Below, one piece after another: positions 54,647-63,641 of a stretch of DNA of 64,000 nucleotides. Location of the stretch: assembly GCF_029760855.1 (NCBI RefSeq), contig NZ_SOSI01000003.1:62001-126000 (forward strand), given 5' to 3'. Made by a program: the position numbers and the translations under genes. The DNA comes from Erythrobacter litoralis (GTDB taxonomy: Bacteria; Pseudomonadota; Alphaproteobacteria; Sphingomonadales; Sphingomonadaceae). Positions within the stretch are counted from its first letter, which is position 1, and each line of letters begins with the position of its first letter. The notes under the pieces were generated by a model. The model made no database searches, was not told the DNA's origin, and was given only the letters and a program-made list of their open reading frames with translations.

Positions 54647-55936
54647 TCAATCCATGAACGGATCGCGCATCAGAATGGTATCCTCGCGTTCGGGACTTGT
54701 CGAAACCAGCGCGACGGGCGTTTCGATCAATTCCTGCACCCGCTGGATGTATTTCACCGCATTGGCCGGCAGGTCGGCATAGCTGCGCGCGCCCGCGGTC
54801 GACTGGCTCCAACCTTCCATCGTCTCGTAGATTGGCTCGACCGCTTCCTGATCCGCCGCATGGCTCGGCAGATAGTCGTAGACCTGACCGTTAAGGCGAT
54901 AGCCGGTGCAAATCTTCACCTCGTCCAGCCCGTCGAGCACGTCGATCTTGGTGAGCGCGATGCCGGTTACACCGCTGATCGAGCAGGTCTGGCGCACCAG
55001 CACCGCATCGAACCAGCCGACCCGGCGCTGGCGGCCCGTAACAGTGCCGAATTCGTGGCCCCGCTCGCCCAGCCGCTGGCCGACTTCGTCTTCCAGCTCG
55101 GTCGGGAACGGGCCGCTGCCCACCCGCGTGGTATAGGCCTTCACGATGCCGAGCACGAAGCCGGTCGCGTTCGGCCCGAGCCCGCTTCCCGCCGCCGCCG
55201 TGCCGCTGACAGTGTTGGAGCTGGTGACGAACGGATAAGTGCCGTGATCGATGTCGAGCAGCACGCCCTGCGCGCCTTCGAACAGGATCTTGGCCCCCGC
55301 CTTGCGTACCTTCTTCAGCCGCTTCCACACAGGCTGCGCATATTGCAGCACGAAGGGCGCGATTTCGCACAGTTCGGATAGCAGCGCATCGCGATCGACC
55401 GGGGACTGATCGAACCCGGCACGAAGCGCATCGTGATGGGCGCAAAGCCGGTCGAGCTGCAGATCGAGACTGTCGAGATGGGCCAGATCGCAGACCCGGA
55501 TCGCGCGCCGGCCTACCTTGTCTTCATAGGCAGGTCCGATCCCGCGTCCGGTGGTGCCGATCTTGCCGGTACCCGCCGCCGCTTCGCGCAAGCCGTCGAG
55601 GTCGCGGTGGATCGGCAGGATAAGCGGGCAATTGTCGGCGATGGCGAAATTGTCGGGCGTGATGACGACGCCCTGCCCTTCAAGCTTCTCGATCTCGGCC
55701 TTCAGGGCCCAGGGGTCGAGAACGACGCCGTTGCCGATGATGGACAGTGTGCCGGTCACGATCCCGCTCGGCAGCAGCGAAAGTTTATACGTCGTATCGC
55801 CCACCACCAGCGTATGGCCGGCATTGTGTCCGCCCTGGAACCGCACCACGGCATCGGCGCGGCTGGCCAGCCAGTCGACGATCTTGCCTTTGCCTTCGTC
55901 GCCCCATTGGGCGCCGATCACGGTTACATTGGCCAT
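54647..55936 (-). CDS. purA: Adenylosuccinate synthetase
   Basis: 429 residues. [19 protein letters not shown] is the GTP-binding start; [22 protein letters not shown] and [17 protein letters not shown] follow. It commits IMP to AMP synthesis. The minus-strand order hisZ upstream of it is broken by the plus-strand aldo/keto reductase, so purA has its own promoter in 55937-56068, shared with the divergent aldo/keto reductase gene. Confidence 0.96.
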   Translation of the reverse strand: MANVTVIGAQWGDEGKGKIVDWLASRADAVVRFQGGHNAGHTLVVGDTTYKLSLLPSGIVTGTLSIIGNGVVLDPWALKAEIEKLEGQGVVITPDNFAIADNCPLILPIHRDLDGLREAAAGTGKIGTTGRGIGPAYEDKVGRRAIRVCDLAHLDSLDLQLDRLCAHHDALRAGFDQSPVDRDALLSELCEIAPFVLQYAQPVWKRLKKVRKAGAKILFEGAQGVLLDIDHGTYPFVTSSNTVSGTAAAGSGLGPNATGFVLGIVKAYTTRVGSGPFPTELEDEVGQRLGERGHEFGTVTGRQRRVGWFDAVLVRQTCSISGVTGIALTKIDVLDGLDEVKICTGYRLNGQVYDYLPSHAADQEAVEPIYETMEGWSQSTAGARSYADLPANAVKYIQRVQELIETPVALVSTSPEREDTILMRDPFMD

Positions 55937-56068
55937 CGGGAATTCTCGCTTCGCTCTTTAGAAGGGCTGCACAAACGCGCCAGCGGTTAGGCGCAGGCGA
56001 GGCACAGGGCAAGGCGGAGCTGCGGAAACATCGCGGGATTGCGGGATTGAGAAGCCAAAGGAGAATTT

Positions 56069-56884
56069 ATGACCGATTATCCCACCCTCGACCTCAACGA
56101 CGATCGCCAAATCCCGCAGCTCGGTTTCGGCACCTGGCAGATTAAAAACGATAAGGCGTCCGAAGCGGTAAGCAACGCTATCGACGTCGGCTATTGGCTG
56201 ATCGACACGGCCGCGATTTACGAGAACGAAGACGGCGTCGGCAAAGGCGTCGGCGAATGGTCGGATATCTTTCTCCAGACCAAGATCTGGAACGAGAGCC
56301 AGGGTTACGAACGGACGAAAAAAGCCGCGCAGAAATGCCTCGACCGGCTTGGGCGCGAGCACGTAGACATGCTGCTGATCCACTGGCCTTGTCCGGACAA
56401 GAACCTGTATGTCGAAACCTGGAAGGCGCTCATCGAGCTGCGGGACGAAGGCAAGGCCAAGTCCATCGGCGTATCGAACTTCCGCGAGCAGGACCTGCGC
56501 CGTATCATCGACGAAACCGGCGTCACCCCTGCGCTGAACCAGATCGAGTTGCATCCGAGCTTCCAGCAGCGCGAACTGCGCAAGGTCCACGACGAACTCG
56601 GCATCGTGACCCAAAGCTGGTCCCCACTCGGCCAAGGCGACGGGTTGTCGAACGATACCATCAAGGCGATTGCCGAGGAAACCGGCCAGCCGGCAAGCGC
56701 CGTGGTCCTCCGCTGGCATATCCAGCACGGCCTCTGCCCGATCCCGAAGGCATCCAGCCGCGAGCATCAGGAAGCGAACTTCAAGGCGATCTCGATCGAA
56801 CTGACCGACGATCAGATGAACCGCATCGATGCCCTCGACAGCAAGGACGGCCGCATGGGTCCGGACCCTAGCGAACAGAATTGA
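56069..56884 (+). CDS. Aldo/keto reductase
   Basis: 271 residues, AKR TIM barrel. The catalytic tetrad is visible: Asp and Tyr in LIDTAAIYENE, Lys in LQTKIWNE, His in LLIHWPCPD. GVSNFREQDL and a C-terminal IPKAS NADPH-binding motif confirm the family. It probably reduces small aldehydes or keto acids; the substrate is unknown. AAAGGAG precedes the ATG. It ends exactly where the convergent hisZ stop begins. Confidence 0.92.
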   Translation: MTDYPTLDLNDDRQIPQLGFGTWQIKNDKASEAVSNAIDVGYWLIDTAAIYENEDGVGKGVGEWSDIFLQTKIWNESQGYERTKKAAQKCLDRLGREHVDMLLIHWPCPDKNLYVETWKALIELRDEGKAKSIGVSNFREQDLRRIIDETGVTPALNQIELHPSFQQRELRKVHDELGIVTQSWSPLGQGDGLSNDTIKAIAEETGQPASAVVLRWHIQHGLCPIPKASSREHQEANFKAISIELTDDQMNRIDALDSKDGRMGPDPSEQN

Positions 56885-58000
56885 TCAGACAGGTTCGGCT
56901 GTACCGTCGTCCGCAAGACGATGCGTACAGCCGAGTGGCTCGGGCGCCTGTTTGTCAGTAATCGCAGCCACCGTTCGCCAGCCCTCGCCCCGCAAACGCG
57001 CCGCGACGTCGCGATCGTGGTCTAACGGAAGAAACAATGTTCGGCGGCGTTCGGGTTCGGCGCCGTCCAGCACTTCGAGGATCGGGTCGATATAGAGCGA
57101 GAAACCGGTGGCCGGCTCGTCGGTCCCCTTGATCGCATATGTGCCGCCCCGGCCCAGCGCGTTGCGTGCACCATTCGCGTGCAGGGTGAAGCCGAACCAG
57201 CTTTGATATTCGAAGCCGTGCCGCTCGGTCGGATCGAGGGTGAGGCGAACGCGGTCGGGCATGGCGGAGGCAATTTCGCGCAGACCGTCGAGCCGGGTTG
57301 AGAGAACGCCGCCGGCATCGATGTCCTTCAATTTGCGTGCCGCTTCATCGAACGGCCCGGTAGCATATAGCAGGGGAAGGTAAGCCTCGCCCCCTGCCGT
57401 GACCAAACCGCCGGCATCCTTCGTATCGAGTTCGCGGCGCACGGCCTCGCGCTGATCCAGTGGCAGCGGCAGGGCATCCCCCGCCAGCGTGTCGACAAGA
57501 TCGGGCAGCGTGAAATCGACCGATATGTCCGATACGCCTGCGGCTTCCAACGCCTCGACAGCAAGGTTCACTGCCTCGCGTGCTGCCGCCACACTGTCGC
57601 TTCCTATCAGTTCGGCCCCGAGTTGCAGGCGCTGGCGAGCCGGATCGAGCTGGTCCGCCTTGAGCAGCGCGACGTCGCCTGCATAGCACAGACGCAGCGG
57701 ACGCGCCGCACCTCGCATCCCCGTCGCTGCGATCCGCCCGACCTGTACCGTAATGTCGCTTCTTAAGGCGAGCGTGCGCAAACTTTCGGGGTCGGTGAAG
57801 CGCACCATCCGGCGCGTCGCCACGCCTTCCATCCTCCCGGCGAGCGATTGCTCGAACTCGACCAGCGGCGGGCGCACGCGATCGTACCCATGCGCGTCCA
57901 TCGCATCGAGAATTTCGCGCATCGCCTTGGTGATCGCAGCGGCCCGGCGAGGCAATGCATCCTCAAGGCCTACGGGCAGGAGGTCGTCTTGGTTGGTCAT
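56885..58000 (-). CDS. hisZ: ATP phosphoribosyltransferase regulatory subunit HisZ
   Basis: 371 residues, a paralogue of histidyl-tRNA synthetase that lacks aminoacylation function. It associates with the short HisG and makes it feedback-sensitive in histidine synthesis. Visible family features: GYDRVRPPLVEFEQSLAG, RSDITVQVGRI, and a late class II-like GRGGTYAI. hisG is not in the window. It follows serA on the same strand at a 17-bp gap and likely shares its transcript. Confidence 0.92.
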   Translation of the reverse strand: MTNQDDLLPVGLEDALPRRAAAITKAMREILDAMDAHGYDRVRPPLVEFEQSLAGRMEGVATRRMVRFTDPESLRTLALRSDITVQVGRIAATGMRGAARPLRLCYAGDVALLKADQLDPARQRLQLGAELIGSDSVAAAREAVNLAVEALEAAGVSDISVDFTLPDLVDTLAGDALPLPLDQREAVRRELDTKDAGGLVTAGGEAYLPLLYATGPFDEAARKLKDIDAGGVLSTRLDGLREIASAMPDRVRLTLDPTERHGFEYQSWFGFTLHANGARNALGRGGTYAIKGTDEPATGFSLYIDPILEVLDGAEPERRRTLFLPLDHDRDVAARLRGEGWRTVAAITDKQAPEPLGCTHRLADDGTAEPV

Positions 58001-58017
58001 CCGTTCTGGTTCGGGCG

Positions 58018-59601
58018 TCAGAACGAAAGCGGCATGACAGTCTTCACGCCCTGAAGCGCGCAGGCCTGCTGCACCAGATCGCGCGAGATAGGATGATCGA
58101 CGCTCAGCAGCAGCACCGCCTCCCCGCCCGCCGCGCGGCGACCGAGGTGGAAGGTACCGATATTGATGCCGTTTTCACCGAGCAAAGACCCGATCCGGCC
58201 GATGAAGCCCGGCGCGTCCTCGTTGACGATATATAGCATGTGGCCTTCCAGTTCGGCCTCGATCCGCACCCCGAAGATTTCGGTCAGGCGGGGTGCATCA
58301 GCTCCAAACAGCGTGCCTGCGACCGAGCGTTCGCCCTGCTCCGTATCGACCGTGACACGCAGCAATGTGCTGTAAGCGCCTTCCTTTTCGTGGCGGATCG
58401 AGCGAATATCCATTCCGCGCTCCTTCGCGAGGAACGGCGCGTTCACCATGTTCACCGTGTCGGAATAGACGCGCATCAGGCCAGCAAGCACCGCGCCTTC
58501 GATCGGCTTGCCGGACAGTTCCGCGGCTGCGCCTTCGCGCTCGATGCTGATCTTGGTCAGATTGCCGTGGGCGAGCTGACCGACGAGGCTGCCGAGGTTT
58601 TCGGCAAGACCCATATAGGGGCGCAGCTTGGGCGCTTCCTCGGCGCTGAGGCTTGGCATATTGAGAGCATTGGTGACGCCGCCGTTAACGAGATAATCTG
58701 CCAATTGCTCGGCGACCTGGAGCGCGACGTTGACCTGGGCTTCGGTCGTGCTCGCGCCAAGATGCGGTGTGCAGATAAAGCCGGGTTTGCCGAATAGCGG
58801 GCTGTCCTTGGCAGGTTCGGTTTCGAACACGTCGAGCGCCGCGCCAGCGACTTGCCCGCTCTCCAGCGCTTCGGCGAGAGCCGCTTCATCGATCAGACCG
58901 CCGCGCGCGCAGTTGACGATCCGCACGCCCTGCTTGGTTTTGGCGAGGTTTTCGCGACTGAGGATGTTGCGCGTCTCGTCGGTCAGCGGGGTGTGTAGTG
59001 TGATGAAGTCGGCGCGTGCGAGCAGAGTGTCGAGATCGACCTTCTCCACTCCGATTTCCACCGCCCGGTCGGGAGTGAGGAAAGGATCGTAAGCGATGAC
59101 CTTCATGCGCAGGCCCTGCGCGCGGGATGCCACGATCGAACCGATATTGCCCGCCCCGATCAGGCCGAGCGTCTTGCCGGTGACCTCGACGCCCATGAAG
59201 TCGTTCTTGGGCCATTCGCCGGCCTGCGTGCGCTTGTCCGCTTGCGGAATTTGCCGGGCTAGGGCCATGATCATCGCGATCGCATGTTCGGCCGTGGTGA
59301 TCGAATTACCGAACGGCGTATTCATTACGACGACGCCCTTGCCGCTGGCATAGGGGATATCGACGTTGTCGACGCCGATCCCGGCGCGGCCGATTACCTT
59401 GAGATTGGTCGCCGCATCGAGAATTTCTGGCGTGACCTTGGTCGCACTGCGAATGGCGAGACCGTCGTACTCGCCAATCACTGCCTTGAGTTCGTCGGGC
59501 GTCATGCCCGGCTTCACATCGACTTCACAGCCACGCTCTTCGAAAATGCGGCCGGCATTGGGGTCCATCTTGTCTGAAATAAGAACTTTGGGTTTGGTCA
59601 T
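58018..59601 (-). CDS. serA: D-3-phosphoglycerate dehydrogenase
   Basis: 527 residues, long form. The Rossmann domain has GLIGAGNIGSIVASRA; catalytic Arg, Glu and His lie in NCARGGLIDE, LDVFETEP and TPHLGAST. An intervening domain and a C-terminal ACT domain (NEDAPGFIGRIGSLLGENGINIGTFHLG) give serine feedback control. First committed step of serine synthesis, paired with serC just upstream. The 130-bp gap to serC holds an inverted repeat. Confidence 0.96.
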   Translation of the reverse strand: MTKPKVLISDKMDPNAGRIFEERGCEVDVKPGMTPDELKAVIGEYDGLAIRSATKVTPEILDAATNLKVIGRAGIGVDNVDIPYASGKGVVVMNTPFGNSITTAEHAIAMIMALARQIPQADKRTQAGEWPKNDFMGVEVTGKTLGLIGAGNIGSIVASRAQGLRMKVIAYDPFLTPDRAVEIGVEKVDLDTLLARADFITLHTPLTDETRNILSRENLAKTKQGVRIVNCARGGLIDEAALAEALESGQVAGAALDVFETEPAKDSPLFGKPGFICTPHLGASTTEAQVNVALQVAEQLADYLVNGGVTNALNMPSLSAEEAPKLRPYMGLAENLGSLVGQLAHGNLTKISIEREGAAAELSGKPIEGAVLAGLMRVYSDTVNMVNAPFLAKERGMDIRSIRHEKEGAYSTLLRVTVDTEQGERSVAGTLFGADAPRLTEIFGVRIEAELEGHMLYIVNEDAPGFIGRIGSLLGENGINIGTFHLGRRAAGGEAVLLLSVDHPISRDLVQQACALQGVKTVMPLSF

Positions 59602-59630
59602 TGGATCGCTCCAGAGAAATGTCCGCTCGT

Positions 59631-59705
59631 CCTGAGCTTGTCGAAGGACTGCTTTGCTTATGGCTGCATCGCCGAAGTGAAGTGCAGCCCTTCGACAAGC
59701 TCAGG
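59631..59705. repeat. Inverted repeat pair (CCTGAGCTTGTCGAAGG arms), serC-serA gap
   Basis: Two perfect 17-bp arms, CCTGAGCTTGTCGAAGG at 59631-59647 and CCTTCGACAAGCTCAGG at 59689-59705. The 41-bp interior includes a second GGCTGCA/TGCAGCC inversion. The shared AGCTTGTCGAAG core also occurs at 41059-41126. Confidence 0.8.
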
Positions 59706-59731
59706 GCGAACGGGGGAAAAGGCCGCCAGCT

Positions 59732-60889
59732 TCAGCCGTCCTTGACCTGCTCGTAGGCCCATTCGATCCACGGCAGCAGACGCTTGATGTCTTCCTGTTC
59801 CACCGTGCCGCCGCACCAGACGCGCAAGGACGGCGGGGCGTCGCGATAGCCGTTAAAGTCGTAACCGACGTCGCGCTCTTCCAGCATCTTCGTGATCTTC
59901 TTCGGAACGCCCGCCTTGTCCTCATCAGAAAGGCTGTCGTACCACTCGCCCTGGAACACGAAACAAACGCCGGTATTGGTCCGCTTCGCCGGATCGGGGA
60001 CCATGTTGCGCAGCCACGGGGTCGCCTCGATCCAGTCGGTCAGTACCTCGGCATTGGCATCGGCCCGCTCAAACATGGCGGTACGCCCGCCGATGCTCTT
60101 CGCCCATTCCAGCGCATCGATATAATCTTCGGTCGCCAGCATCGAAGGCGTGTTGATCGTCGCGCCTTCGAAGATGGCGGTATTGATCTTGCCGCCTTTC
60201 TTCAGGCGAAACAGCTTGGGCAGCGGCCATTCGGGATCATAGCTTTCGATCCGCTCGACCGCCTTCGGGCTGAGGATCAACATGCCGTGCTGCGCCTCGC
60301 TGCCCATAACCTTCTGCCAGCTATAGGTCGTCGCATCTAGCTTCGCCCAATCCATCTCCTGCGCGAAGATTGCGCTGGTGGCATCGTTGATCGTCACCCC
60401 GGCGCGGCCTTCGGCAAGCCAGTCGGTGTCGGGAATCTTCGCGCCGCTGGTCGTGCCATTCCAGGTGAAGACGACGTCGTTGTCCTGTGGAATGCTTGTG
60501 AGGTCCGGAATTTCGCCATAGTCGGCATCGAGCGTGGTCAGGTTCGCCAGCCTGAGCTGCTTGACCGCGTCCTGGATCCAGACGTTGCCGAAGCTTTCCC
60601 ATGCCGCGACCGTGGCCGGACGTCCGCCGCCCAGCATCGTCCACATCGCGCATTCCAGCGCCCCGGTATCCGATGCCGGCATGATGCCGACGAGGTAATC
60701 ATCGGGCACGCCGAGTAATTCCTTCGACAGGTCGATGGCATATTTCAGCCGCGACTTGCCGAGGCTGCTGCGATGCGAGCGGCCGAGCGATTCGGTTTTA
60801 AGCTTGGTGATGTCCCAGCCGGGATGCTTGGCCGTGGGACCGGACGAAAAGAAAGGGCGCTCTGGCTTGAGCGTAGGTTCGGCAGTCAT
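59732..60889 (-). CDS. serC: Phosphoserine aminotransferase
   Basis: 385 residues, PLP enzyme of the alphaproteobacterial SerC type, which also serves pyridoxine synthesis. FFSSGPTAKHPGWD opens the fold. SHRSSLGKSRLK and the PLP-lysine region TYSWQKVMGSEAQHG follow. It makes phosphoserine from phosphohydroxypyruvate and glutamate. AAGGAGAG precedes ATG 60889, inside a predicted leader hairpin. It is the first gene of serC-serA-hisZ. Confidence 0.95.
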   Translation of the reverse strand: MTAEPTLKPERPFFSSGPTAKHPGWDITKLKTESLGRSHRSSLGKSRLKYAIDLSKELLGVPDDYLVGIMPASDTGALECAMWTMLGGGRPATVAAWESFGNVWIQDAVKQLRLANLTTLDADYGEIPDLTSIPQDNDVVFTWNGTTSGAKIPDTDWLAEGRAGVTINDATSAIFAQEMDWAKLDATTYSWQKVMGSEAQHGMLILSPKAVERIESYDPEWPLPKLFRLKKGGKINTAIFEGATINTPSMLATEDYIDALEWAKSIGGRTAMFERADANAEVLTDWIEATPWLRNMVPDPAKRTNTGVCFVFQGEWYDSLSDEDKAGVPKKITKMLEERDVGYDFNGYRDAPPSLRVWCGGTVEQEDIKRLLPWIEWAYEQVKDG

Positions 60890-60952
60890 GTATTCTCTCC
60901 TTGCAGAGAGCTCGCGCGGCGTTGGGACCGCGTGGCCCACCTGCGGCACTAG
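60890..60952 (-). ncRNA. Probable serC leader RNA motif
   Basis: Directly upstream of serC, two hairpins are visible on the minus strand. One pairs TGGGCC with GGTCCCA (60923-60939, one bulged U). The other pairs CTCTC with GAGAG (60895-60910) and its loop plus 3' arm contain the AAGGAG ribosome-binding site. This agrees with my recollection of the alphaproteobacterial serC motif, whose second hairpin covers the ribosome-binding site. A covariance-model search would confirm it. Confidence 0.55.
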
Positions 60953-61105
60953 GGGGGCGCGGCTTCGAGTCAACGCCGAAAATGCGAAGCGGTTGAAAAC
61001 GAAGGGTTCGGCGAACCAAAGGAAATTTGCCGGTTTCGTTCCGAGTTAGCGCAGGCCACCCTGGCTCTCGCCAAAGAAGGATCACGGCTCTATGGCGCGC
61101 TCGCA

Positions 61106-62254
61106 ATGGACGTGACCGACCTTCGCATCGCGCTGTTCAGCGGGAACTACAACATCACGCTCGACGGCGCGAACAAGGCGCTCAACCGACTGGCGGAATA
61201 TCTCCTGCGGCGCGGAGCGAAGCTGCGGGTCTATTCGCCCACGACCGACGAACCCGCGTTCGAGCCGACTGGCGACCTCGTCTCCCTGCCCGCCGTGCCG
61301 ATCCCGGGGCGCAGCGAATATCGTATCCCGCTTGGCCTTTCCGGCGCGGTCAAACGCGATCTCGAACGCTTCGCGCCGAACGTGCTGCATATCGCCTCGC
61401 CCGATTTCAGTTCGCGCGCCGCAGTCGGCTGGGCGAAGGATCGTCAACTCCCGGTGCTGGCATCGGTGCATACCCGGTTCGAAACCTATCCTCGCTATTA
61501 CAAGCTCGGTTTCATCGAACCGCTGGTCGAACGCTACTTGCGCAGCATCTACCGCCGCTGCGACGCGTTGGTGACGCCCAGCCAGTCGATGGTCGACGTG
61601 CTGGAACAGCAGGGCATGAACGAGGACGTATCGATCTGGTCTCGCGGCGTAGACCGCGGCATCTTCGATCCCTCGCGCCGCGACATGGCTTGGCGACGTA
61701 CGCAAGGCATCGCGGACGACGATATTGCGATCGCCTTTCTCGGCCGGCTGGTCATGGAGAAAGGGCTGGACGTCTTTGCCGACACCATCGCCGAACTGCG
61801 CAACCGCGGCGTTGCGCATCGCGTGCTCGTCATAGGCGAAGGGCCGGCGCGGGGGTGGTTCGAGAAAGCCTTGCCTGGCGGCACTTTCGTAGGTTTTCAG
61901 GCCGGCGCCGATCTCGGCCGCGCGCTGGCGAGTGCCGACCTATTCTTCAACCCCAGTGTCACGGAGACTTTCGGCAACGTTACACTGGAGGCTATGGCCA
62001 GCGGCCTACCCGTGGTGGCGGCAGGGGCGACGGGCAGCACTTCGCTGGTCGAGAGCGGCAGAAGCGGCGCCATTGTGCCGGACGGCACGCCAGGCGCCTA
62101 TGCCGATGCGCTTGCCGCCTATTGCGAGGACGACGCGCTGCGCGCCCGGCATGGCTCCGCCGGTGAAGTGAAAAGCCGCACCTACAGCTGGGATGCGATC
62201 AATCAGGCAGTCGTCGATACGTACCTGCGTATCATCGACCGAAATTCACGATAA
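61106..62254 (+). CDS. GT4-family glycosyltransferase
   Basis: 382 residues, GT-B fold. The N-terminal donor/acceptor half includes GNYNITLDGANKALNRLAEYL; the C-terminal half has LGRLVMEKGLDVFADTIAEL, VIGEGPAR and the EX7E region PSVTETFGNVTLEAMASG. It resembles sphingomonad enzymes transferring sugars to lipids, for example sulfolipid or glycolipid synthases (SqdX-like), but the acceptor is unknown. It is divergent from serC and converges with a membrane protein gene. Confidence 0.9.
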   Translation: MDVTDLRIALFSGNYNITLDGANKALNRLAEYLLRRGAKLRVYSPTTDEPAFEPTGDLVSLPAVPIPGRSEYRIPLGLSGAVKRDLERFAPNVLHIASPDFSSRAAVGWAKDRQLPVLASVHTRFETYPRYYKLGFIEPLVERYLRSIYRRCDALVTPSQSMVDVLEQQGMNEDVSIWSRGVDRGIFDPSRRDMAWRRTQGIADDDIAIAFLGRLVMEKGLDVFADTIAELRNRGVAHRVLVIGEGPARGWFEKALPGGTFVGFQAGADLGRALASADLFFNPSVTETFGNVTLEAMASGLPVVAAGATGSTSLVESGRSGAIVPDGTPGAYADALAAYCEDDALRARHGSAGEVKSRTYSWDAINQAVVDTYLRIIDRNSR

Positions 62255-62257
62255 GAC

Positions 62258-62698
62258 TCACCGCAAGACGCCCCGCCGTCGCATCGACCAACTGTAAACG
62301 AGCAGAAACACTGCAATGCCCCACAAAACGATCGGAAACCACGCCGGTTGCAACGCCGCCACTTCGGGTGGCTTGGCGGTGCGGGCTTCGTAGACCGTAA
62401 CGATGGCCATACCGAACAGTGAAGCTGCGAAAGCCCACAAGGCAAGCCGGCGGCGCAACAAAAGCAGCACCGATCCGAGCAACGCACCCCATACTCCGAA
62501 CGCCCAGCCTGCTACCGCCCATGCGGGAAACGCCTGAATGTATGCGAGCCCCGCCGGTGGATATTGCATCGCATCGAGATACGCGCGGTTGCCCAGCTGC
62601 GTCATCGTATAATCGTTCGCTCCGATCGCATTCCACAGCAGTGTAACTATCCCCACCGCCCATACATGCCACGGTGTTCGTGAAGGCTTGTTACTCAT
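62258..62698 (-). CDS. Four-helix membrane protein, function unknown
   Basis: 146 residues with four hydrophobic segments (about 13-30, 58-80, 86-105, 119-140) and loops bearing NAIGANDYTMTQLGNRAYL and PAGLAYIQAFPAW. Small inner-membrane proteins like this are sometimes annotated as sugar-transporter-like, with no evidence for that function. It converges with the glycosyltransferase (3-bp gap). Confidence 0.7.
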   Translation of the reverse strand: MSNKPSRTPWHVWAVGIVTLLWNAIGANDYTMTQLGNRAYLDAMQYPPAGLAYIQAFPAWAVAGWAFGVWGALLGSVLLLLRRRLALWAFAASLFGMAIVTVYEARTAKPPEVAALQPAWFPIVLWGIAVFLLVYSWSMRRRGVLR

Positions 62699-62770
62699 GC
62701 GTTTATCCCCCGCTAACGACCCTCACGCAGCAAATTAGCGAACGCCGCGTAAGGCGCAAGCCAGGGCCGA

Positions 62771-63547
62771 TTATAGCCGCTCGATCCTCTTCGCCAGCGC
62801 GTCGATCATGTCGACGATCTCTGTCCGCGATTTCGCGTCGAAGCCCCCGGTTGCGGCGCGATTGGTCAGGACGGCTGCGAGGTTTCCGAGCGAACGGAAC
62901 AAATCGGGCGCGGCCTGCTCTTCTTTGCGTTCCGCCTGACGGCCAAGCTTGCGTAAAAGCCGCTCGATTTCCTCCCGGTTATCCTCGATCTCGCGCAGGC
63001 CCGCCTCGGTGACGCGGTAGGCCTTGCGATTATCGTCGCCGGGCATGTGATCGATCATGCCTTCGTCTTCGAGCAGCGAGAGTGTGGGATAGACTGTGCC
63101 GGGGCTGGGCGCCCAGCTTCCGCCGGTCATTTCTTCCAGTTCCTTGATCAGTTCGTAACCGTGACGCGGTTCTTCAGCGATCAGGAACAGCATGACCAAA
63201 CGAAGTTCGCCACCCCGCACCATCGGTTTGCGGCGTTTGCGGTGGTGGGTCGAGCCGGTTTGCACGAAGTCCTCGCTATTGCCGAAGGGGCCTTTCTTCC
63301 CAAACGGACCGTCGGGGCCGAATGGCCCGCGAGGGCCGAAGGGGCCATCCTTGCCGAACACACCGTTCGGACCGAACGGACCGTGGCGACCGAAGGGCTG
63401 GCGAAAGCCGGAATGATCGCGGTCCTCGTCGGCATCGACATCGACGTCGATATCAACGTCGAAATCCTCGCCTTCCGGACGATCAGAAATGCGCCCCTCG
63501 ATCGGTTTGCTGCGATCTTCCCATTCGTTATATTCTTCGCGTGCCAT
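62771..63547 (-). CDS. PadR-family transcriptional regulator with GPFG-repeat N-terminal region
   Basis: 258 residues. The winged-helix PadR domain (about 110-185) has ELRLVMLFLIAEEPRHGYELIKELE, TVYPTLSLLEDEGMI and KAYRVTEAG. A C-terminal helical region for dimerisation follows. The N-terminal third is unusual: an acidic Asp/Val stretch (about 26-45), then a repeated GPFG-x-x pattern (about 55-90). I start at ATG 63547; an upstream in-frame start at 63577 overlaps the palindrome. A 16-bp palindrome starting 27 bp upstream of the start is a likely autoregulatory operator. Confidence 0.88.
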   Translation of the reverse strand: MAREEYNEWEDRSKPIEGRISDRPEGEDFDVDIDVDVDADEDRDHSGFRQPFGRHGPFGPNGVFGKDGPFGPRGPFGPDGPFGKKGPFGNSEDFVQTGSTHHRKRRKPMVRGGELRLVMLFLIAEEPRHGYELIKELEEMTGGSWAPSPGTVYPTLSLLEDEGMIDHMPGDDNRKAYRVTEAGLREIEDNREEIERLLRKLGRQAERKEEQAAPDLFRSLGNLAAVLTNRAATGGFDAKSRTEIVDMIDALAKRIERL

Positions 63548-63573
63548 CAATTCGACTCCATAACACCACAGTA

Positions 63574-63589
63574 TCAAGATATATCTTGA
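63574..63589. promoter_or_regulatory. Perfect 16-bp palindrome, probable PadR operator
   Basis: TCAAGATATATCTTGA is identical to its reverse complement. It lies 27 bp upstream of the padR start and 52 bp upstream of rarA, in the divergent gap. PadR-family regulators bind such inverted repeats and often repress their own gene. Confidence 0.6.
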
Positions 63590-63641
63590 GCGCTTTTACG
63601 CAAGAGATGAAATAGTCGGGCACCCGCCCTACATTTCCGCG

